37,068 nucleotides of DNA, from assembly GCA_003427395.1 (NCBI GenBank), contig BFEA01000256.1, positions 1,655,207-1,692,274 of the forward strand, given 5' to 3'. Shown piece after piece: positions 31,276-37,068 of the stretch; the first letter of the stretch is position 1; every line of letters begins with the position of its first letter. Under the pieces are notes generated by a model that was given only the letters and a program-made list of their open reading frames with translations, was not told the DNA's origin and did not search any database. A program made the translations under genes and the position numbers. This DNA is from Chara braunii. Its lineage: Eukaryota; Streptophyta; Charophyceae; Charales; Characeae.

Positions 31276-31360
31276 AATAGAACGCACAGTCAGTCATTAT
31301 TACAGCTGACCGAAAGTTGCCCCAAAGACAGCTGCAGTGACCACATGTTCTATTCTTCGG
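31276..31360. mobile_element. 'AATAGAAC' MITE, copy 3
   Basis: AATAGAACGCACAGTCAGTC...TTACAGCTG (31276-31308) is complementary to CAGCTGCAGTGACCACATGT then TCTATTC (31329-31355). It is more diverged than the other copies. Confidence 0.65.
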
Positions 31361-31419
31361 AAGACAGAAAGAAGAAAAACATGACGTCAACAGTCGCGCA
31401 ACGGCATGATTTGGAAGCC

Positions 31420-32050
31420 TGGGACCATGAATGCTCCGCGAACATTCACTTGGGGGGAGACGGCAGGAGACCAAACTCTCCGGTGTATGGAATGCTCGGC
31501 GAACGAGCATTCCTTGCACACACACAGCAGGGAAACTCAAAGTCGTCAGAATGTGCGATGAGCACTGGGTTCAAGAAGAACGGGTGAGAGGGAGTGAAGA
31601 TGAACAAGATCACAACCAGACTTCAACGTAGAGCTCAACTCGTAGGTAGGATGCACGGATGATGCTCCGAGAAGAGCACCGACAGCCACTCAATGTCGAA
31701 CTCATACTCCAATGGTATGAAACAGAGTAACAATACTCGGTGTCCTGACTGCAAGCGTGGGACCGATACATACACCAGGGACCAGCCTAACGGCTAGGCT
31801 GATCTCAGGGGTAAGTAGGAACTACATCAGTACCAGGCGGGGTAGAGGTGATACTGTTCAAGGGACAGAAATGTAAAATGTGCTGGTACCGTCGACATTG
31901 CCAGAGAATAAGTGTCGGGGTACCCAGCATGAGGTCCAGGGATCGAGCTCCGCCGCCGCGATCTGTAACAGAATGTATGAATCGGGACTCCGCATGTTCA
32001 CTTGAGGTAGCAGGAGGACCATACTCTCCTCTCTATTGAGTGTGTATGCA
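31420..32050. repeat. Diverged direct repeat pair, about 545 bp apart
   Basis: At about 31427 and 31975 the order ATGAAT...CTCCGC...TTCACTTG[G/A]GG...GCAGGAG[A/G]ACCA...ACTCTCC is shared. The copies are imperfect. No coding evidence was found. Confidence 0.5.
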
Positions 32051-32228
32051 ATATTCGCACGCACGTCACACACATAGAACAAGCACAATGGCCGATATAT
32101 ATGCACACTCCTTTTTTCGTCTCTCTACTTCTTGAACAGTCCTTTATCCCCCTGGATTCTGGTGTGCAATTGTCCTTCACAGCTTTTTATTCTTCTTTTC
32201 CTAAACAATTTGGAATCTTGGAGATAGT

Positions 32229-32310
32229 TTTTGACTAATTCCTTGATGTATGCGTGTCATGATAATCTTCTCTGTATCGTTCCAATTTTTTAGCAGATGG
32301 CCCAAAGGAC
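32229..32310 (-). pseudogene. U6 snRNA pseudogene with internal deletion
   Basis: On minus it starts GTCCTTTGGGCCATCTGCTA, then AAATTGGAACGATACAGAGA and AGATTATCATGACACGCATA, and ends in a diverged 3' part. About 14 nt of the central stem region (GGCCCCTGCGCAAGG) are missing after GAAGATTA. It lies in a SYD intron in the same orientation as the host gene. Confidence 0.85.
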
Positions 32311-32329
32311 GCCGGTTCCTTCTCAACAG

Positions 32330-32502
32330 TTGTTGGAAATTTGTTGGAATTTGTTAGACATTTTGTAGGAATTTGTTGGAAATTCGTTAGAAATTTTGTA
32401 GGAATTTGTTGGGAATTTGTTAGAATTTTTGTAGGAATTTGTGGGAATTTGTTGGGAATTTGTTGGAATTTGTTGGGAATTTGTTGGAATTTGTTGGACT
32501 TG
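32330..32502. repeat. Minisatellite, 13-14-bp GGAATTTGTTGG units
   Basis: About a dozen imperfect units of AATTTGTTGGGAA / AATTTTGTAGGAA. It starts about 20 bp after the U6 pseudogene. Confidence 0.85.
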
Positions 32503-33225
32503 AACAGTTGTGTCAAAGCACCAGTACACCACGCATCGGTCTGCGTGTGTCAGCATGAAACCCACACCACTTCGGAGGCTGCCAATTTGACTTTTTTTCA
32601 ACGGCGCGGAGGGCCACGCGGCGCCTCCGAGTTTTGCTTGTGGCGGCAAAAACTTTCTGCAAGGCTGGGGCCGTGTACTAGCGGTTTAAGACCAACAGAG
32701 GATGCATTCGGGAGGGGAAAAAGGTCCCGCATAACCCACCCACACTCTGAATGTCTGGCCATTGGTCTTCGCCATAGTTGCGGCGCACCTCAGTGCGCGG
32801 ACTTGCGGACGCATTGCGGACCACGCACAGCGCACCGCACAGCGCACCGAAGCGCAGCGCACTCGAAAAATTAGGTCCAAAAAAAAAAAAAAAAAGCAGG
32901 AGTTTTGTCATTCCTTAGGGGCCCCAACTCGGCAAAAATATCAAACTCACCGCACCCCCAGCCCTATTTTTTTTTTTGGGCAAGGGCTGCTAGATTTCGA
33001 TTTCAGCGGGCCCTGCCCCCAAAAGTTTGAAAATGGCAAAGCATAAAATAGGGCTCATTCCAACTTTTTTTTTAGGCGTGGAATGGAAACTGGCCTTACC
33101 CCACACTTCTTCAAATCCCACACAGTGGTGGGTTAGGTTCGCAAGAACGGGGTAGTCGCCTAATAAAGACCTGCCCCGCGAAGCTTCGCAGACGTCACAC
33201 GTTGCATTTTCCACGGGCAGCCGAC

Positions 33226-33551
33226 CACCAATATATGCTGAAGATTGGTGTTGAGGTCTGCATGTCGGTAGTTACGAGTTACGATGAAGATGCCCGTAGC
33301 TCTCTCGTTTTCTTTTGTTTTTGTTTTCTTACGAAAACGTACAGTGGGGCTTGCTCCACTACATATGGCGGTGTATGGCTCCATGTTTTAGCAGAAGATT
33401 CATTCTACTATTATCATATACATTTGGTGAGTGCTGGAGGGAGGCCCTGAGAATCACGTGGAGACACGAACAGGGTCTAGCTGAATTGGTGACCCATAAC
33501 TGCCGAGCTACAGCCCTGAGCTCGAATCCACAGGACATATTGGTGGTCTGC
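33226..33551. mobile_element. Foldback element with tRNA-like arms, copy B (nested)
   Basis: The ends ACCACCAATAT at 33226 and ATATTGGTGGT at 33541 are inverted, and the complementarity continues for about 60 bp. On plus the right arm contains TAGCTGAATTGG, a full A-box match, and GAGCTCGAATCC, a B box, about 40 nt apart. The central part, CATATGGCGGTGTATGGCTC then CAGAAGATTCATTCTA, matches 28934-29367. Confidence 0.75.
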
Positions 33552-33683
33552 CCCCATCTCTTCCACACATGCCGAGGCTGTCCTTCTCGCTGAAGCAGTG
33601 GCCCTCAATGACTCAACATGTATCGTAGAGTCATTCGAGGTACCTGCAGCGGGCCTCGAATTGACGTGAAGGGGACCCTTTGT

Positions 33684-33685
<2 letters not shown>

Positions 33686-33714
<29 letters not shown>

Positions 33715-33715
33715 G

Positions 33716-33747
<32 letters not shown>
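33686..33747. repeat. (CT)n and poly(T)
   Basis: A CT array (to about 33709) then a T run of about 29. The T run belongs to the right inner end of the hAT-like element. Confidence 0.9.
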
Positions 33748-33903
33748 CTGCGTAGAGGGCGCTCCTCCCTCAGCGCATGCACCGCGCACAGCGGACCGCA
33801 CTGTGCACGGCGCACAGTGCGCGCTCGTCATTCCAGCGCACAGCGCAGTGCGCACCATCCTGCACCGCACTGCGCAGTGGTGCGCCGCAACTATGGTCTT
33901 CGC

Positions 33904-34406
33904 AATCAAAGGTATGAACTTTGAAGTTAAGAATCAGGGTAAGTGGGACATTGTTCCAGCGCGCACATAGAACATGGACAATGGCCATCTCGCATATACA
34001 ATACACTATGTGGCAATGTTCTGAAAAGCTAAGTGAGATATGCCTGTTCCCGTATATTCTTGACCTGATTCACTGCACCTGGTCAACTGGAAAACCAAAG
34101 TGGTGACATGTTCACTGAACTTCGCTCGCTTTCATGATGACGTTGAAAGCGGTGCTTCCCCAAAAAACAGAGGGATAGTGTTTCCTGCTGCCCCTTCTCT
34201 CCACTCCACTACCCTCCCCTCCCCTCCCGACACGATGCTTTTCAAAGAGCAAATAGATGCGACTTCCATGTGAAGATTGACATACTCTCCAAAACAAACA
34301 TGTGGCGTCGCATGGGAGCCTTTGCTTTTTTGTTTTTTTGTTTTCTAAGAAGGGCGGAGCCCTTGAGATATCATTATTATCGAACTGACTGGCCCAAAGT
34401 AATTCC
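33904..34406. other. SYD intron sequence, no feature recognised
   Basis: Unique-looking intron sequence. No exon-like similarity or repeat boundary was found. Confidence 0.5.
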
Positions 34407-34464
34407 GAATTCTAGGATTTTTTTTTTTTTTTTTTTTTTTTGAAAACATGAATTCTAGGATTTT
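34407..34464 (-). mobile_element. Minimal retro-insertion: T-run between 15-bp direct repeats
   Basis: GAATTCTAGGATTTT occurs at 34407-34421 and 34450-34464. Between them on minus is ATGTTTTC followed by about 20 A. This fits a target-site duplication around an almost completely truncated poly(A) insertion. Alternatively, slippage within the tail of the SINE that starts near 34552 could produce it. Confidence 0.5.
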
Positions 34465-34474
34465 ACTCGTCTGC

Positions 34475-34552
34475 TTCCAGTGGATTTTGAACTCAGGTCT
34501 ATATTTCAACAGTTCAATGGTGTACCAACTCAGCTCAGCCAAATGGTTGGGA
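34475..34552 (-). mobile_element. tRNA-derived SINE head
   Basis: On minus GAGCTGAGTTGGTA is A-box-like and GAGTTCAAAATCC is B-box-like at tRNA spacing. The body would run toward the poly(A) at 34422-34441. A hAT-like element inserted at its edge (34554). Confidence 0.6.
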
Positions 34553-34553
34553 G

Positions 34554-34799
34554 CATACTTGGAAGCGGACGCCGTCCGGACGGTTCCGCATGTGCGGCAG
34601 ACCGCCGGACCGGACCCGCGCGGCGCACGAACGTGCACCCGGCGACCAGTTACAGCCCCCCCCCCCCCCCCACCCCAAAAAAAAACAAAAATGGCCCCGT
34701 CCGGTCCGGTCCGGGTCCGTCCGGTCCGGGGGGAGGGTGCCGCACGCGGCAGAGCGGACTGGACCGGACGCTCGTCCGGTCCGTCTGCTTGCAAGTATG
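34554..34799. mobile_element. Small non-autonomous hAT-like element (246 bp)
   Basis: CATACTTGGAAGCGGAC at 34554 is inverted at 34783-34799 (CATACTTGCAAGCAGAC on minus) with two mismatches. GTTGGGAG (34546-34553) and GTTGGGAT (34800-34807) form an 8-bp target duplication with one mismatch. The subterminal arrays are CCGGACC/GGTCCGG motifs. A C-run then an A-run sit in the middle. The plan is the same as at 32773-33895 and 3742-4507, but the motif differs. Confidence 0.85.
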
Positions 34800-34947
34800 G
34801 TTGGGATCCTTTTTTATATTAACGAAATGAAATTTTGTCCACTGACAACTCAGTGGGGTGCTGCTAGATCATCCTCCCAAAAGCCTTGCTCACAAGCGAG
34901 CGAATAGATCCTCCCTAAAACTCGGGAAAAGAGAGACAAGCGCTGAC

Positions 34948-35045
34948 CTTGTGTGATCATCGAAGAAACCAGCAGTGATACTTTGATTTGCAACTCCAAG
35001 CTTATACTCTGCAGCTGCCCTCACTTTCTCCTCAACGGTGTTTGC
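34948..35045 (-). CDS. SYD: SYD exon: post-helicase brace and start of SnAC
   Basis: This 98-nt exon encodes ANTVEEKVRAAAEYKLGVAN, then QSITAGFFDDHT plus two bases of the next codon. The string NTVEEKVRAAAE-KLGVANQSITAGFFD is strongly conserved in plant SYD proteins just after helicase motif VI. The acceptor TTTACCAG lies above 35045, and the donor GTCAGC starts at 34947 after AAG. It joins in phase to the upstream exon, which ends after a whole codon, and to exon 31031, where AG plus C gives Ser. Confidence 0.95.
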
Positions 35046-35137
35046 CTGGTAAAGACGTACACACACAACACACACAACTGTAGTTAGAATGCTCAGAAGA
35101 AGAACCGATTTGCTTTCACAATTCCCATCACCATCGT

Positions 35138-35182
35138 CGTCGTAATCATCGTCATCGTCATCATCGTCGTCGTCATCATCGA
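35138..35182. repeat. (ATC/GTC)n trinucleotide tract
   Basis: Imperfect CATCGTCGTC-type triplets in a SYD intron. Confidence 0.85.
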
Positions 35183-35353
35183 TTCATGATCATCATATGA
35201 GTGTTTCAAAACCTACGCCGACAACCACAAGGACGTGGTCCGCCTTTCTGAAAAGAAAAGAAAGGTGCACTTTTTGTAGGCCTTATGATGACAGAGGGAC
35301 CTGCTTGTGTACTCCTCACCTGCAAAACAGGCTAGCTCTCTTCTCTGCAAACC

Positions 35354-35470
35354 GAGCTACCATCTTCCCCCGAATAGAACGTACATTCATTTTCGCTGCA
35401 TCTGGACAGCGAGGTGAGCCAAATACCTCCATAATGGCCGTACGTTCTATTCGGGGGAAGACAATAGCTC
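35354..35470. mobile_element. 'AATAGAAC' MITE, copy 4
   Basis: GAGCTACCATCTTCCCCCGA then ATAGAACGTACATTC is complementary to the stretch from CCATAATGGCCGTACGTTCT to AGACAATAGCTC at 35430-35470. It lies in a SYD intron. Confidence 0.85.
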
Positions 35471-36431
35471 ACCCGCAAGACAAGCTAGCGAGGCTGGATG
35501 TTCTGCCACCGACTTCTCAGAAACCCCGACGATCCAAAGTCACCACCCAGTCAGCCAGAGCAAATAGTGTTCCTATTAGGTTTTGAGCACCATGTCCGTT
35601 CGGCGACAGCAGAACATTTTCCAACATAAAAGAATACCTGGTACTGATGTCCCACCAGGGCCAAACTTGAAAAAATTACCTGGTACTGAGGTTCACCTTC
35701 ATTTGAATTTGGAACCCTAAAAGGCTGACCAGGCATCAGGCATCAGGCCTTACTACCTCTGGCCAGGCATTTCTTGATGGTCCGGCCAGAAAAGTCGGGC
35801 CAAACAGCTGGCCTTGCTACCTACGTGCGAGACACACTGCATCACGCTCTGATGCTGCCTTCTCCCTTCACCGTCTTTCCCATGCAAAGCCATTCTGTGA
35901 CAGTCCCCTCCACACTCCCCCACCCTTTTCCCTATTGTGCCCCAAGCATAAAGCTACCCTGCCCCCATCCCCCCTCACCTCTTCCCCCCCGACCTTCAAC
36001 ACTCCATTTGAAATTTTTGACACAGAATGGACCGAATCAGTTCAGCTCAGAGCCTCAGACCTCTAGGAGCGGCAGAAGATATATATCGTCAAACAGAATA
36101 TGCTGTCACATCTCTATGAACTAAAAGAGTGCACTTTGCGAAACAAACGGTACCCAGAAAGAAAAAAAAAAAGGCCCAACTTGAAGGGCACACTGAAAGT
36201 TCTGAAACCATTCATTTTTGTAATTCTTCTTTAACTCCCCCTTCCCCGTGCCTCTCAACGCACAAGGCTCGCTACATTGATGACGTTGATCGTGAGCTGC
36301 CCGCATCCCCGTGTGCCATAACGGCCCACTTGTATGATTTAAGAAAGAGGCAGAGTAAGGGGGGAGGGGATAAACACAGGGAATGCATATATCAAGTAAA
36401 GGGAGTAGCAGATGACGAGAGCTTGCCTCAC
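35471..36431. other. SYD intron sequence, no gene seen
   Basis: It holds a short direct repeat (AC[C/T]TGGTACTGA[T/G]GT at about 35636 and 35678) and C-rich sequence. No exon-like segment was found. Confidence 0.5.
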
Positions 36432-36506
36432 CGTCTCAAGCCGCAAAACCAATACATCATGCTTCTGGCCAATTCTATGTGCCCTTGCTTGAGCCTGGAG
36501 GTCAAC
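36432..36506 (-). CDS. SYD: SYD exon: helicase motif VI
   Basis: This 75-nt exon encodes VDLQAQARAHRIGQKHDVLV then LRLET. QAQARAHRIGQ is motif VI of the Snf2 helicase C-lobe, whose Arg residues act on the ATP gamma-phosphate. The acceptor is GATCTGCAG above 36506, and the donor GTGAGG starts at 36431. It is exactly 25 codons in phase 0. It is the most upstream SYD exon in the window. The rest of the ATPase domain and the N terminus lie beyond 37068. Confidence 0.95.

Positions 36507-37068
<562 letters not shown>

Larger units (their letters stand above)
32773..33895. mobile_element. Non-autonomous hAT-like element (1,123 bp) with perfect 8-bp target duplication
   Basis: CATAGTTGCGGCGCACC at 32773-32789 is the exact complement of 33879-33895. 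GTCTTCGC flanks both ends (32765-32772 and 33896-33903), a perfect 8-bp duplication as hAT transposases make. Inside each end is an array of GCGCAC/GTGCGC motifs, then a poly(A) tract on the left (about 32879-32895) and a poly(T) tract on the right (about 33719-33747). No transposase frame is present. A foldback unit (33226-33551) is nested within it, so this element is older than that insertion. Confidence 0.92.

Overview
This is a eukaryotic nuclear window from a streptophyte, most likely a charophyte green alga of the Chara type. The reasons are a plant-class SPLAYED (SYD) SWI/SNF ATPase gene, a plant-like U6 snRNA gene with plant-spaced promoter elements, mitochondrial DNA insertions carrying group I intron cores, very long repeat-filled introns and abundant simple repeats. 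The species is inferred, not proven. The sequence has assembly scars: a 125-N gap, two single Ns, an uncollapsed 118-bp C run, and a Nextera mate-pair junction adapter at 29474-29511.

Layout. 1-11500 is intergenic: a U6 snRNA gene (1340-1442), U6-derived relics, tandem repeats, a cluster of foldback repeats, a 766-bp hAT-like element (3742-4507), a tRNA-like SINE, and a mosaic of decayed mitochondrial DNA (7735-8752: nad4L, a cox1 exon joined to a group I intron, a second inverted group I core, SSU rRNA). 11570-12670 (minus) is an intronless gene for a CBS-pair protein with a Ser-rich, possibly plastid-targeting N terminus. 12880-16640 is simple repeats, minisatellites and a foldback element.

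16640-36506 (minus) is the 3' half of a SYD-class chromatin remodeller. Four short exons (36506-36432, 35045-34948, 31031-30918, 28182-28125) join in phase with GT-AG introns and encode helicase motif VI through the SnAC region. They are followed by one giant terminal exon (24527-16640, open at the N gap) encoding about 2,630 residues: the SYD GRGKRARE segment, an acidic tract, an AT-hook, an Ala/Gly/Ser-rich region, a 167-codon tandem duplication and a Gln-rich tail.

The introns are filled with mobile DNA: two more hAT-like elements with 8-bp target duplications (32773-33895 and 34554-34799), three copies of an 'AATAGAAC' MITE family, nested tRNA-headed foldback units, a further U6 relic and a G-run of 118 on the transcribed strand. 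The most interesting signals are three hAT-like elements sharing one architecture but carrying different palindromic subterminal motif arrays; the mitochondrial/group I intron mosaic; the tRNA-headed foldback family; and the recurrent breakpoint in U6-derived copies. I saw no gene cluster suggesting a new enzymatic system.
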